From Gammaproteobacteria bacterium (GTDB lineage Bacteria; Pseudomonadota; Gammaproteobacteria; Chromatiales; Chromatiaceae): 64,000 nt of DNA. The notes below the pieces were generated by a model. That model saw only the letters and a list, made by a program, of their open reading frames with translations, searched no databases and had not been told where the DNA came from. Where the stretch lies: positions 1-64,000 of the forward strand of contig SACH01000002.1 of NCBI GenBank assembly GCA_009928645.1, given 5' to 3'. Positions 18,301 to 26,610 of the stretch are shown piece by piece. How positions within the stretch are numbered: position 1 is the first letter of the stretch; every line of letters starts with the position of its first letter. Both the position numbers and the translations under genes were made by a program.

Positions 18301-18609
18301 ATCCGCGAACCAGGCCTGATAACCCGCTTCCAACCCCAGGCGTTTGCTATCCAGATACTCGGTCTTGACGGTCGGCGGGAGCGGCAGGGACTCCGTCAGG
18401 GTGCTGACAAAACCTTCATGCTGACCCTTGGTCCAGGGATACTCCTGGCTATAGGCATGGACGATGAGGACGCGGACCGGCTCCAGCGCCCGTGCGGGGG
18501 TGGCGGCCGCCAGGGTCAGCAGCAAGACCAGCGTCATCAGCGGGAGGCCCGGGCGGCCGGGGCGGCGCTTGAGCGGGGTCACGCCGAAGAGAGGGGGCAA
18601 GGGAGACAT
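15322..18609 (-). CDS. Membrane c-di-GMP protein: periplasmic ABC-type sensor, PAS-PAS-GGDEF-EAL
   Basis: 1095 residues. A signal segment ends near ATPARA (about 42). It is followed by a periplasmic ABC-substrate-binding-like domain (about 45-340), a transmembrane helix (about 356-381), two PAS domains (about 400-525 and 530-655), GGDEF (about 660-830) and EAL (about 845-1090). The GGDEF site is intact (RLGGDEF at about 740), and the EAL half keeps EALVRW and DDFGTGYSSL, so both synthesis and hydrolysis of c-di-GMP are possible. The sensor half belongs to the ABC-binding-protein group often fused to kinases and cyclases, which probably reads a small extracellular ligand. It is first in a same-strand row with the ICMT-like gene. 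Confidence 0.93.
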   Translation of the reverse strand: MSPLPPLFGVTPLKRRPGRPGLPLMTLVLLLTLAAATPARALEPVRVLIVHAYSQEYPWTKGQHEGFVSTLTESLPLPPTVKTEYLDSKRLGLEAGYQAWFADYLGQKYQGFHPQLLYVTDDDGLKLGLEVQARGFPELPLFFSGVNDYHAQERLDPNRQTGVFEKKDIGPNLDLLQALPGAAGSAVVIVGDGSTTYRAVAHEIEEELAKRPAIKATFIAGASLEALQARLAETPGPLFLTTLGGLKGADGQVLNLEQSIPALAAGRDIVLSMEDAYQFDGVLGGYVTSGLAQGQTAARLALAHLAGRPLRVLPPVLESPNEYLFDDTRLGTLGIRLPEEIAAQARLINRRLSFVERHLQAILVTTLLLIVILAILLIFLVQLRRKNRLLEHQTQHLRHQEQLIRESEERYRRLFELSEDPMLVIHDRHFVMANDATARLLGYADATELLRTHPSKLSPAHQADGQPSFAKAEALFDAAEAKGFLRFEWEHLRKDGSPRLIDVSLTRIPHPGGGEDFFCVWHDITEWRRAEAQLIEQKSYLDSILSASATVGFIGTDLNLDIRYYNEAAARICGADPELARGGQLSFSQCKTQGLLDEHALLQAREQGEFRLSLTKQIGQKQQYVDARISPIRDQDQERMLGYLVMAENVTKRYETEALIRFQAAYDALTQLPNRITLLDRLAETLERCRHHHHFGAILVIDLDNFKHINDSLGHPVGDKLLQAAAQRILASKHNEDTVARLGGDEFVVLLSELGDQLPPAIAEATRVAEDVIARVAEPFDIDGNPVHTTTSIGITLFPLQADSATDILKQADTAMYQAKEAGRNAFSFFSPEMQRQIEERMRLLADLRQALTEHRLEVWYQPQIDDQDRLIGVEALVRWRHPELGMIPPTRFIPLAEESGLIEPLSHQVLHQALATRERWVRDFPNQAIPRLSVNVSALQFRKDGFVEQVHQALAETGADPRHLILEITESMLVGDVAATVAKMQALKELGVRFSIDDFGTGYSSLAYIKRLPISEIKIDRSFVQDMLENPNDSVLVSTIIGLSRQLNLEVVAEGVETEAMRDALLANGCHLFQGYFFSRPVPTGEFEEKYFRA

Positions 18610-18639
18610 GAATCACCCGCGTGTGGTGGGAGGGTAAAG

Positions 18640-20130
18640 TCAATCATCCAGGACTTCCAGCGAGAGCCGATGCTCGGGTACCCCCCGCTCCCGCAGGGCC
18701 GCCGCCAGCGGTTCGATGCTTCCCGCGGGACCAGCCAGGTAGAAGCGCCGGCTGGCAGGCTCGGGGTGATCGGTCAGGAGCCGCTCCCGGACCTCAGGGA
18801 GACCGGCATCTGGCAGGAGGGTGAGCCGGAAGTTGTCCAGGGCGTCCTGCAGGGCCCGGCACCAGCGGCCAGGCTCCTGGCCGAGGAGGGCGTCATCGCC
18901 CGAGGTCTGCCAGTAGAGGTGGAAGGCCTCGATGCTGTCGAGGGACAGACCATGCTCGATGAGGCTGCGCATGGGGGCGATACCCGCCCCGAAGGCGACA
19001 AAGACCGCCGGCGCCGAGGTCGTCTCATCCAGGACGAAGCGGCCGAGGGGGCCTTCGATCAGGATGAGATCGCCGGGTCGGACCTGGTTGCCGAAGAGTG
19101 CCGCGGCGAAGGGACTCCTCGGCCGGCGGCGGACCAGAAAGTGCAGGTTGCGGGCATCGCAGGGGCAACTGGCGATGGGCAGTTCGGCGGTACTCCCGTC
19201 CTCCAGTCGCAACAAGGCGCGTTGACCGGCCATGAAGCGCAGGCTTTGGGTACGGGGCGTCTGGAGGTGCAGGCTCATGAGATCGGGGCTGAGCAACTCC
19301 CTGGCGCGCAGGGTGGCGCGAATCTCCTGCCGGGGCAGGTCGTCGACGCTGAGGGCCTCCGCCGCCTCCAGCACCAGATCAGTCACGGCGGTGTTGGCGC
19401 ACGTCAGGACGTAGCCCATCTCCTTCTCACGCCCACTGAGTGGGTAGTCGTGCTCGCGGATCTTACGGACCTCGCCACTGATCACCCGCGCCTTGCAGGA
19501 GCCGCAGTTACCGCTGGCGCAGCCGTAGGCCAGGTGCAGACCGGCGCGTACCGAGGCCTCCAGGATGCTCTCGTTGCCCTCGACCAAGAAATCCCGCCCG
19601 CTGGGAATGACCTTGACGCTGGCGGCCATCAGGCGCAGCAGGCTGTCCCGGGCCAGGACTTGGGCCTTGCGGTCCAGGGTGGTCCGCTCCCTCAGGGCCT
19701 GGCGGTTCTGGGCCAGCCAGTCCGCCAATTCCTGAATACCAGCCAGCAGGGCGGGCTGAGACGCGACCTGCTCCAGGTTGGTTAGCCGGACTGCCACCTC
19801 GTCGAGCAGGGCCTGGGCGGCCTCCAGGGCCGTGACCTTGGCCGCCAGGGCCTCACTCATGCCCTTGAGGCGCGAGACTAGGACCTCGGGGCTCGGCAGC
19901 ACCGTGTCCGCCTCGTGGGAGCGGGGCAGGGCGGCGGCCTTGATGCGCTGCACCCGTTCCAGGGCATCGTCGTTATCGAGACTGACCTGGGGGAAGACGC
20001 GCAGCAAATCGCTGACGGCGATCTCACCCTCGAAAGTGGTCAATTCGCCGCGGCGGATGCGCCGTTGAATTTCGGCGCGGGTCACGCCTGCCAGTCGCGC
20101 CGAGCGGGAGAGACTGAGGAGTTGGGTCAT
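18640..20130 (-). CDS. 2Fe-2S ferredoxin / FAD-NAD(P) reductase with helical N-terminal extension
   Basis: 496 residues. The first ~60 resemble a MerR-like or excisionase-like helix-turn-helix (VTRAEIQRRIRRGEL), followed by helical stretches (about 85-160). A plant-type 2Fe-2S domain has the four ligands Cys 204, 209, 212 and 244 (GCASGNCGSC). FAD-binding (about 265-365) and NAD-binding (about 370-490) domains follow. Electron flow from NAD(P)H via flavin to the 2Fe-2S centre is the family reaction. The usual flavin motif RxYS is replaced by ELPIAS, so FAD binding may be altered. The N-terminal module joined to such a reductase is unusual. Confidence 0.85.
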   Translation of the reverse strand: MTQLLSLSRSARLAGVTRAEIQRRIRRGELTTFEGEIAVSDLLRVFPQVSLDNDDALERVQRIKAAALPRSHEADTVLPSPEVLVSRLKGMSEALAAKVTALEAAQALLDEVAVRLTNLEQVASQPALLAGIQELADWLAQNRQALRERTTLDRKAQVLARDSLLRLMAASVKVIPSGRDFLVEGNESILEASVRAGLHLAYGCASGNCGSCKARVISGEVRKIREHDYPLSGREKEMGYVLTCANTAVTDLVLEAAEALSVDDLPRQEIRATLRARELLSPDLMSLHLQTPRTQSLRFMAGQRALLRLEDGSTAELPIASCPCDARNLHFLVRRRPRSPFAAALFGNQVRPGDLILIEGPLGRFVLDETTSAPAVFVAFGAGIAPMRSLIEHGLSLDSIEAFHLYWQTSGDDALLGQEPGRWCRALQDALDNFRLTLLPDAGLPEVRERLLTDHPEPASRRFYLAGPAGSIEPLAAALRERGVPEHRLSLEVLDD

Positions 20131-20357
20131 GGTCGATCCGGAAGGTGTCGGCGGCAGCCCCGCCTGGCCGGCCCCAGGTGACTTCCGGATTGTCCTGGCC
20201 TTGGGGTCTCTTTATACCTGCTTGCCGAATGCTTCGCCAGAAGGGGAAGAGTCGGCTATTGTTTACGGGTAGGGGATGAGTCTGGATACCGCCCCGCCAG
20301 GGGGCGTCGCTCCCGGGTCCCTATTCCGTCCTTGTCACGTGCTGAGGATCGCCAGCC

Positions 20358-20603
20358 ATGCGCAACCTGATGATTCTGCCCCTGATCAGCTTGATCCTGA
20401 TGGGCTGTCAGACGCCGCCGCCCGTTTACTCGACCACTTACAATTTCTACGACTTCCCGGACTGTACCCCCGGCAGCAAGGACTGCCGGCCCACCTCCAG
20501 CACTAAGACCAAGACCACGCCCAAGCCCCCGCCGCCGCCCAAGGTCGAAAAGGCCAGCGAATTCACCGGCGGCGGTCGCGCCCTCCAGCCTGGCGAGTGG
20601 TGA
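20358..20603 (+). CDS. Small proline-rich lipoprotein
   Basis: 81 residues with a classical lipoprotein signal (LISLILMGC, Cys about 17), then a tyrosine-rich stretch, a C-x6-C pair (DCTPGSKDC) and a Thr/Lys/Pro-rich linker (KTTPKPPPPP). Export and lipidation are well supported; function is unknown. It converges on the duplicated membrane protein gene with only 5 bases between stops. Confidence 0.72.
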   Translation: MRNLMILPLISLILMGCQTPPPVYSTTYNFYDFPDCTPGSKDCRPTSSTKTKTTPKPPPPPKVEKASEFTGGGRALQPGEW

Positions 20604-20608
20604 TCGGG

Positions 20609-21946
20609 CTAGAACGCCGGACGGGTGACCCCCTCCAACTGGCGCAGGATCAGCGCCAGTTGGAAGAGCAACCCCCCGTTGAGGATGAGAATGCCGGCGA
20701 TGGCCGGTAAGGGCACCAGGCCCGGCAGGAGCATGGACAGACCGAAAGCGATGCCCACCAGGTAAAGCAGGGTCTGGGTGACCGCCAGTTTGCGTAACGG
20801 CGAGGGGAGCGGTAGCGTGCCAGGGTCCGCCCCTGGTCCTCGGTGCCCCCTGGGCCACAGGCTGCCGGCCAGCAGGAGCAGATTCCCGCCAAGGTTCATC
20901 AGGCCCAGCAGGATCTGGAGGCTGCCAGTCAGGACACCGGGGACGATGCTCGAGAAGATCCCCAGCCCTGCAAACCCCATCCCGGCCAGGATCAGCCACC
21001 CGGAGCGCCGGAATCGCCCCGCCGGGGTGTCCCCCAGGGCCAGGATCTGGATTGCCATCAGGACCAGGATGAGCCCAAGTTGGCCATCCGGCGAGAAGGG
21101 GAGCAGTCCCAGGCCGACGGGAAACAGCAGGAGACCCAGCAGGCCAAGGAGGATAGCCAGCAGCAGGATGAGGGCCGTGCCCAGGGATAGGGAGGCCTCT
21201 CCGCCCAGGGGCCGCGGGAAAGAGCTGATGCCTGGACCTGCGGGCTTGGGGCCTCCAGCCAGCGCTGGTCCCCCGGAGGGCTCGCCCCCCCCAGAAGGGC
21301 TAACCCTGGGTCCGATGGCCGCGGCAGGCAAGGTGGTGGGAGGGTAGAGCCGGCGAACCTGCCTCAGGGCCCCGGAGAGATAGAAAAAACTCGCCCCGCA
21401 GGCGATGAGCAGGGGGGCGGTGAGGGCGGTGGGGAGCACATCGGGGAAGAGGGTGATCAGACCGGCGACCAGGGTGAGGGCGTAAACCAGGCCAGCGGCC
21501 AGGGTCAGGTGCCACAAGGGGGCCGGGCCACGCAACCACAGCCGGGCCTTGTCCCGGGCCACCAGCAAGCCCAGCAGCAGTGTCAGGCCCCCCGCCGTCA
21601 GCAACCCGCCCACCAGCAGGCGCAAGGGCTCGTGCAGCAGGCCAGGAATGAAACAGCCGACCATGCCGGTGATCGCCCCAACCGTGCCCAAGGCGACGAG
21701 GAGCCAGGAGTGGCGGAAATCGCCGAAGGGGGTCTTGCCCAGGGTGATGGCCTGAAAGGAGAGCAGGACGAGAAACAGCCCATGGGTGCTGTCCGGGGCA
21801 TAGGACAAGTCCCCGCGATAAATCCAAAACAGGAGCACGCCGAATAGGGCCATGAAGAGCCCGAAGATCAGCAGGATGATGATTTCCAGGGACGGGTCCG
21901 CAGGCTCGGTCCGGAGGGTGGGGGAGGGTGTTTCCGTCTGGCTCAT
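20609..21946 (-). CDS. Polytopic membrane protein with internal duplication
   Basis: 445 residues, with two similar blocks of hydrophobic helices separated by a Gly/Pro-rich linker of about 55 residues. Corresponding segments are GKTPFGDFRHSWLLVALG in the first half and GDTPAGRFRRSGWLILAG in the second, each preceded by a GLFLVLL or GLILVLM helix and followed by a second helix ending in IPG or VPG. So it arose by tandem duplication and fusion. No transport or enzyme motif is recognised. It lies between a lipoprotein gene and the porin gene, 46 bases upstream of the porin stop on the same strand. Confidence 0.75.
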   Translation of the reverse strand: MSQTETPSPTLRTEPADPSLEIIILLIFGLFMALFGVLLFWIYRGDLSYAPDSTHGLFLVLLSFQAITLGKTPFGDFRHSWLLVALGTVGAITGMVGCFIPGLLHEPLRLLVGGLLTAGGLTLLLGLLVARDKARLWLRGPAPLWHLTLAAGLVYALTLVAGLITLFPDVLPTALTAPLLIACGASFFYLSGALRQVRRLYPPTTLPAAAIGPRVSPSGGGEPSGGPALAGGPKPAGPGISSFPRPLGGEASLSLGTALILLLAILLGLLGLLLFPVGLGLLPFSPDGQLGLILVLMAIQILALGDTPAGRFRRSGWLILAGMGFAGLGIFSSIVPGVLTGSLQILLGLMNLGGNLLLLAGSLWPRGHRGPGADPGTLPLPSPLRKLAVTQTLLYLVGIAFGLSMLLPGLVPLPAIAGILILNGGLLFQLALILRQLEGVTRPAF

Positions 21947-21992
21947 GGTGGCGATGTCTCCCTCATCAAATCAGGGCGAGATGCCGGCGTCA

Positions 21993-23363
21993 TTAAAACA
22001 GCGCGATCAGCCGCCAGGACACCACATGGGCGGCGGGGAGATCGGGCCTTTGCCCGGGATCGGGAATGAAGCTATAGGCCAGGACGCTGGTGAGCGTCCA
22101 GTAATTGGCCGGCGTCCCGATGGCGAAATTGGTCTCATAGGCCGCCTGCACCATCAGTTCGCTCGCGCCGAGATCGACGGAAGGCGAGGGGACATCGGGG
22201 AAAAAGAAGGCCCCCGCGCCGGTTGTGTCATTGAGTTCGGAATAGGCCAGTCCCAGGCTCAAGGTATCGTCGTGACGGCCAGGGATCAGGCCAATCCCCG
22301 TCAGGCCAGCCCCCAGATAGGTATTGACGATGGCTGTCGCGGACCCGGTATGACCGAATTGCAGATAGCCGATGAGCCCCCCGTTGTCGATACCGGGATT
22401 CTTGAACCAGAGCCGCTGATTGGCGAAGAGATAATAGCCTTGGGCACCGTCCTCGACGTTCAAGGCGGGGGTATAGAGATCGCCGGTTTGCCACCAGCCA
22501 CCCAGGCCCAGGCGACCGGGCTTGCCTTCCGGGCCCAGACGCCAGGAATAGCCCATCTCGGCGATATTGAAGGTGTACTCATTGAAGGTGGGCAGCCATT
22601 CCTTTCCCGTCTGGACGCCCGTGGCGCCATTGCCGTCAAAGATACCGAACGAGGCATAAAAGTTCGCGGTCGGCACCAGGTGCACCACGGCCCCATAAGC
22701 GGTGTTGTAATAGGCAGGCAGCCTGCCGAAGAGGGTGGGATTCAGGCCAATTGGAATCATGATCAGGTCGCTGATGGTGGTATCCCGCATCCAGGGGGTA
22801 TCGACGATGACCGGGTTGAGTACCGTATTGAAGATACCGGAACCGTTCAACTTGCCCACCTGCACCAGCACCTTGTCATTGAACAGGCGCTGGTGCCACC
22901 ACAATTGCATCATCTCCTGGCGATTGCGCGGCTCACTGCCATCCATGTTCGTATACAACTGCACCGTCCCCGCCGCCTCATTGTTGTCACCCCCCGTGGT
23001 GGCAAGGAATTCCACCCCCCAGGTCGCGCCAGGGATGTGCAGGGCCTTTTCCAGATCGACCTTGGCATGCAGGCCGAGAGCAAGGCTGCCATAGGCGGTA
23101 TCGGGCTCAACCCCTCCCGAGACCACCCAGTCGAATTCCGGGAGCAGAAAGCCGCCGAGTTGCAGGGCCGAGTCCCGCTCCAGCCCCAGGGCCCGGCCCA
23201 GGTAGCCGTTGCCGAGGAAGGAATAGGTGGCCTGGGGATTCACGATGAACCCACTGGAGGGCGCTAATGTTCGTGACGGCTGCTCCGTGGCGCTCAACTC
23301 CTGGCAGGGGATGACAAGAGCGGTAACCAGGAATGGTAACCATCTGACAAGGATAAGGCTCAT
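21993..23363 (-). CDS. OprB-family carbohydrate-selective porin
   Basis: 457 residues from ATG 23363; the frame runs on to 23573 but the signal peptide (SLILVRWLPFLVTALVIP) starts at the chosen Met. The mature protein shows alternating aromatic/Gly beta-strand pattern and ends in Phe (RLIALF), both hallmarks of outer membrane barrels. FLLPEFDWVVSGG and the YTNMDG strand region match the OprB porin family, which lets sugars or other small solutes through the outer membrane. It is divergent from the acyl-CoA/ketone gene cluster at 23689, so it may serve uptake of that pathway's substrate (inference). Confidence 0.82.
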   Translation of the reverse strand: MSLILVRWLPFLVTALVIPCQELSATEQPSRTLAPSSGFIVNPQATYSFLGNGYLGRALGLERDSALQLGGFLLPEFDWVVSGGVEPDTAYGSLALGLHAKVDLEKALHIPGATWGVEFLATTGGDNNEAAGTVQLYTNMDGSEPRNRQEMMQLWWHQRLFNDKVLVQVGKLNGSGIFNTVLNPVIVDTPWMRDTTISDLIMIPIGLNPTLFGRLPAYYNTAYGAVVHLVPTANFYASFGIFDGNGATGVQTGKEWLPTFNEYTFNIAEMGYSWRLGPEGKPGRLGLGGWWQTGDLYTPALNVEDGAQGYYLFANQRLWFKNPGIDNGGLIGYLQFGHTGSATAIVNTYLGAGLTGIGLIPGRHDDTLSLGLAYSELNDTTGAGAFFFPDVPSPSVDLGASELMVQAAYETNFAIGTPANYWTLTSVLAYSFIPDPGQRPDLPAAHVVSWRLIALF

Positions 23364-23688
23364 GGGTAGCGGGTAGCGAAAAGCGACAGATTTCGACCGC
23401 AACGCCTCGCCGGGTCTCAGCATAAGGGTCAGCCTCGCCGGACGGGCCAGGCCATCACCCGGTGGGTTGCGTACTTGCAAGGGTAGAAAATGATCAGCGT
23501 GGCTGCCGATTATTTCTGGCTGACTGATTGGTTGCACGGCCAGCATCCTAGGCCAATCCGAGCCGCTCGGCATGAACCTCCCTGAAGGACGCTGTCTGCC
23601 TTGTAATGCCTAAACCCAAGACTATGCTTTGGGACAGGGTTAGTCCTCTTTTCATCCTGCCGCTTTGGCGGTCCTCAGGAGTTCTTCG
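23364..23688. promoter_or_regulatory. Divergent intergenic region, porin and ketone-cluster promoters
   Basis: About 325 bases between two divergent transcription units. It should hold promoters for both. CAGGAG at about 23676-23681 is the ribosome binding site for the dehydrogenase gene and fixes its start at 23689. I see no clear operator or repeat. Confidence 0.4.
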
Positions 23689-24603
23689 ATGAACATCGAC
23701 GATATCCGTCACCTGCTGGTGGTCGGTACCGGAACCATGGGGCAAAAAATCGCGCTGCAATGCGCGCGCTATGGCTATGAGGTGATCGCCTACGATGGCT
23801 TTGCCAAGTCCCTGGAAAATGCCCAGGAGCGGATACCGGCGTATGCCACCGACCTGGTGTCCCAGGGATTGATGACAGCGGCGGAGGCCGAGGCCACCCT
23901 GACCCGCATCACCTACACCCTGAATCCGGAGGATGGCGCACAGGCCGATCTGATCAGTGAATCGGTATTGGAGGATCCGGAACTGAAAGGCAAGATCTTT
24001 GCCCAGTTCAATGCGATCTGTCCGCCCCACACCCTGTTTACTACCAATACCTCGACCCTGCTGCCCTCGATGTTCGCCGCGGCGACTGGCCGGCCCGACA
24101 AATTCGCTGCCTTGCATTTCTACGGGGTCTGGATCAAGAACCTGGCCGATATCATGCCCCACCCCGGTACCTCGCCGGAGACCCTCTCGTTGCTTGAGGC
24201 ATTTGCCAGACGGATTGGCCAAGTCCCGACCGTGCTGAAGAAGGAATATCCCGGCTATATCGGCAATACCATCCTGGGTGCCTTGAACGCTGTCGCCTTT
24301 AAACTGGTCTTTGTTGACCGGGTGGCCTCCGTCGAAGACGTGGATCGTGCCTTCATGCTGCTCGAAGGTACCCCCTACGGCCCCTTTGGCTGGCTCGATT
24401 CTAATGGGCTGGATACCATTTGGCATGTCATGGAGAGTGGCGCCAAGATCTCCGGCGATCCTGGGGCTCAGGAGTTTGCGGATATGTTCAAGCGGGAATA
24501 CATCGATAAGGGTTGGTTGGGGGTCAAGTCAGGCAAGGGATTCTATAGCTACCCGAACCCCGCCTTTTTACAGCCCGATTTTCTCCGCGGTCCTGGTGAA
24601 TGA
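23689..24603 (+). CDS. 3-hydroxyacyl-CoA dehydrogenase (NAD-binding)
   Basis: 304 residues. The N-terminal Rossmann motif VVGTGTMGQKIALQCARYGY (about 10-30) and the two-domain layout of about 300 residues match 3-hydroxyacyl/3-hydroxybutyryl-CoA dehydrogenases; SESVLEDPELK and NTSTLLPS are the usual catalytic-region segments, and HFYGVWIKN replaces the common HFFNP, so substrate preference may differ. It would oxidise a 3-hydroxyacyl thioester to the 3-keto form with NAD. First of a same-strand operon with flavoenzyme, SDR and acetoacetate-decarboxylase-like genes. Confidence 0.88.
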   Translation: MNIDDIRHLLVVGTGTMGQKIALQCARYGYEVIAYDGFAKSLENAQERIPAYATDLVSQGLMTAAEAEATLTRITYTLNPEDGAQADLISESVLEDPELKGKIFAQFNAICPPHTLFTTNTSTLLPSMFAAATGRPDKFAALHFYGVWIKNLADIMPHPGTSPETLSLLEAFARRIGQVPTVLKKEYPGYIGNTILGALNAVAFKLVFVDRVASVEDVDRAFMLLEGTPYGPFGWLDSNGLDTIWHVMESGAKISGDPGAQEFADMFKREYIDKGWLGVKSGKGFYSYPNPAFLQPDFLRGPGE

Positions 24604-24620
24604 GGGAAGGGAGCCAGCCG

Positions 24621-26567
24621 ATGTATGCCAACCTGTTCAGCCCGGTCTCGATCGGACGTCTGGAGATCAAGAACCGCGTGGCCATGACCGCCATGGGCGC
24701 CAACCTCGCCGCGGCGGGCGGGGGTGTCAACGACGACGCCATCGCCTTTTACGAGGCGCGGGCCAAAGGGGGGGTGGGCCTCATCATCAGCGGCGTCTGC
24801 CGCGTCCTCGATGGCGCGGGGGCCAGCGAGCCCAACCAGCTCGCCGCGCGCAGCACCGCCGACCTCCAGGGTCTCGAACGGCTGATGGATTCGGTGCACA
24901 AGTACGGCACCCGGCTGTTCCTTCAACTCCATCATCCCGGGCGGGAGGGCCAGCTCCTCTTCGGCGAGGAGCCCGTGGCCGCCTCGGCGGTCCCCCATCC
25001 CCTCTCCGGCCTAACGCCCCGGGCCTTGACCGTACCGGAGATCCAGCGCATCCAGACCGCCTTCGTCACTGGGGCGCGGATCGCCCAGATGGCGGGCGCC
25101 GACGGGGTCGAATTGCACGGCGCCCATGGCTACCTGATCAATTCCTTCCTCTCGCCCTATCTCAACCGCCGCGACGATGACTACGGCGGCAGCCTGGAGA
25201 ACCGCCTGCGGTTCCTGCTGGAGATCCTCGCCGGTATTCGCGAGGCCTGTGGCCGGACTTTCCCCCTCGGGGTGCGCCTCTCCGCCGAGGAGTTCCTGGG
25301 AGACCAGGGCAACGACCTCGCCACCTCTTGCCAGATCGCCATCGCACTGGAACAGGCCAGCATCGATTTCCTCGACATCAGTTGCACCATCCCCGAAACC
25401 CCGCCCGAGTCCGCCCTGGCCTGTATCGAGCCCGGCACCTACGAACAGGGGTGGAAGAAATTCATGGCCGCGGCGATCAAGCAGCATGTCAGGATCCCGG
25501 TCATCGCCGTGGCCAATATCAAGGAACCTGAGGTCGCGGAGGCGATCCTGCGGGAAGGGTGCTGCGATCTGGTGGGGGTCGCCCGGGGCCATCTGGCCGA
25601 TCCCGCCTGGTGCAACCAGGCCCGGGCCGGCCGGGCCGAGATGATCCGCAAGTGCATCGGCTGCCTGGTGTGCCTCAACGAGATCTTCCACCATCGGCAC
25701 GTCAAATGCTCGGTCAACCCGACGACCGGGCGCGAACGCGAGTTCGCCCACCCCGAGCGCAATGGCGCGGGCCGGATCATCGCCGTGATCGGCGGTGGCC
25801 CGGCGGGGCTCACGGCCGTCCTGGTCCTCAAGGAGCGGGGTTTCCATCCCGTCCTGTTCGAAGCCGCCCGGCGCCTGGGCGGCACCCTCAATGTCGCCGA
25901 CAAGGGGGTCGGCAAGGACAAGATCACCCGCTTCATCGACTCCATGGTCGCCCAGGCCCGGGAAACCGGCATCGATCTGCGGCTTGGCGAGGAGGCGACG
26001 GTCGCCAAGGTCCAGACCCTGTCCCCCAGCGGGGTCTTCATCGCCTGCGGCGCCCGGCCCTTCATTCCGCCGGTCCCCGGTATCGACGGCGGGAATGTCG
26101 TCCTGGCGGAGGAGGTGCTGCTCCATCCCGAGGAGGCCAAAGGGGACTGTGTCATCATCGGCTCCGGCATGACCGGGCTGGAAACGGCGGAGGTGGTGCT
26201 CAAGTCCGGACACGGGACCACCATCGTCGACCTGCTGCCGGAGATCGGCGCGGGCGCGGACATGATGACCATTTTGGACGCCAAGCAACGCATGGCGCCC
26301 TACCAGCCCACCTATCTGCCGGGGCACAAGCTGACACGGATCACCCCGGAAGGGGCGGATTTTGAATGTCTGGCGACCGGGTTGCCGGTCCAGGTGGCCG
26401 CGGACACCGTGATCCTGGCCTTGGGCGTGCGGCCCCAGACCGACCTCGTCGCCCGCTTCAAGGCGGCCTTCCCGGATGCCCATGTCCTGGGGGATGCGTC
26501 CCGGGGCGGGCGGGTGGTGGATGCCACCCAGGACGCCTACGGCCAGGCCTTCGTATACGAACCCTGA
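24621..26567 (+). CDS. Old-yellow-type NADH:flavin oxidoreductase / dienoyl-CoA reductase-like
   Basis: 648 residues; ATG 24621 follows GGGAAGGGAG. The N-terminal TIM barrel (about 1-335) binds FMN and has the catalytic His region ELHGAHGYLI. The cysteine cluster C-IG-C-LV-C-x11-C (about 344-362) binds a 4Fe-4S centre. The C-terminal half has FAD/NAD folds starting at VIGGGPAGL (about 387). This is the architecture of 2,4-dienoyl-CoA reductase FadH and related enoate reductases, which reduce C=C bonds of acyl-CoAs or cyclic enones. It lies 17 bases after the dehydrogenase gene and 43 before the SDR gene. Confidence 0.9.
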   Translation: MYANLFSPVSIGRLEIKNRVAMTAMGANLAAAGGGVNDDAIAFYEARAKGGVGLIISGVCRVLDGAGASEPNQLAARSTADLQGLERLMDSVHKYGTRLFLQLHHPGREGQLLFGEEPVAASAVPHPLSGLTPRALTVPEIQRIQTAFVTGARIAQMAGADGVELHGAHGYLINSFLSPYLNRRDDDYGGSLENRLRFLLEILAGIREACGRTFPLGVRLSAEEFLGDQGNDLATSCQIAIALEQASIDFLDISCTIPETPPESALACIEPGTYEQGWKKFMAAAIKQHVRIPVIAVANIKEPEVAEAILREGCCDLVGVARGHLADPAWCNQARAGRAEMIRKCIGCLVCLNEIFHHRHVKCSVNPTTGREREFAHPERNGAGRIIAVIGGGPAGLTAVLVLKERGFHPVLFEAARRLGGTLNVADKGVGKDKITRFIDSMVAQARETGIDLRLGEEATVAKVQTLSPSGVFIACGARPFIPPVPGIDGGNVVLAEEVLLHPEEAKGDCVIIGSGMTGLETAEVVLKSGHGTTIVDLLPEIGAGADMMTILDAKQRMAPYQPTYLPGHKLTRITPEGADFECLATGLPVQVAADTVILALGVRPQTDLVARFKAAFPDAHVLGDASRGGRVVDATQDAYGQAFVYEP

Positions 26568-26610
26568 TTATTCCCAGCCTTATCTGCGCCCGGCTTGGAG
26601 GAGAGCGGCC

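Noticed and set aside
16813-19785. 990-codon plus-strand open frame
   Set aside because: Covers two genes on the other strand with intact catalytic motifs; Gln/Gly/Asp-rich antisense translation has no domain.
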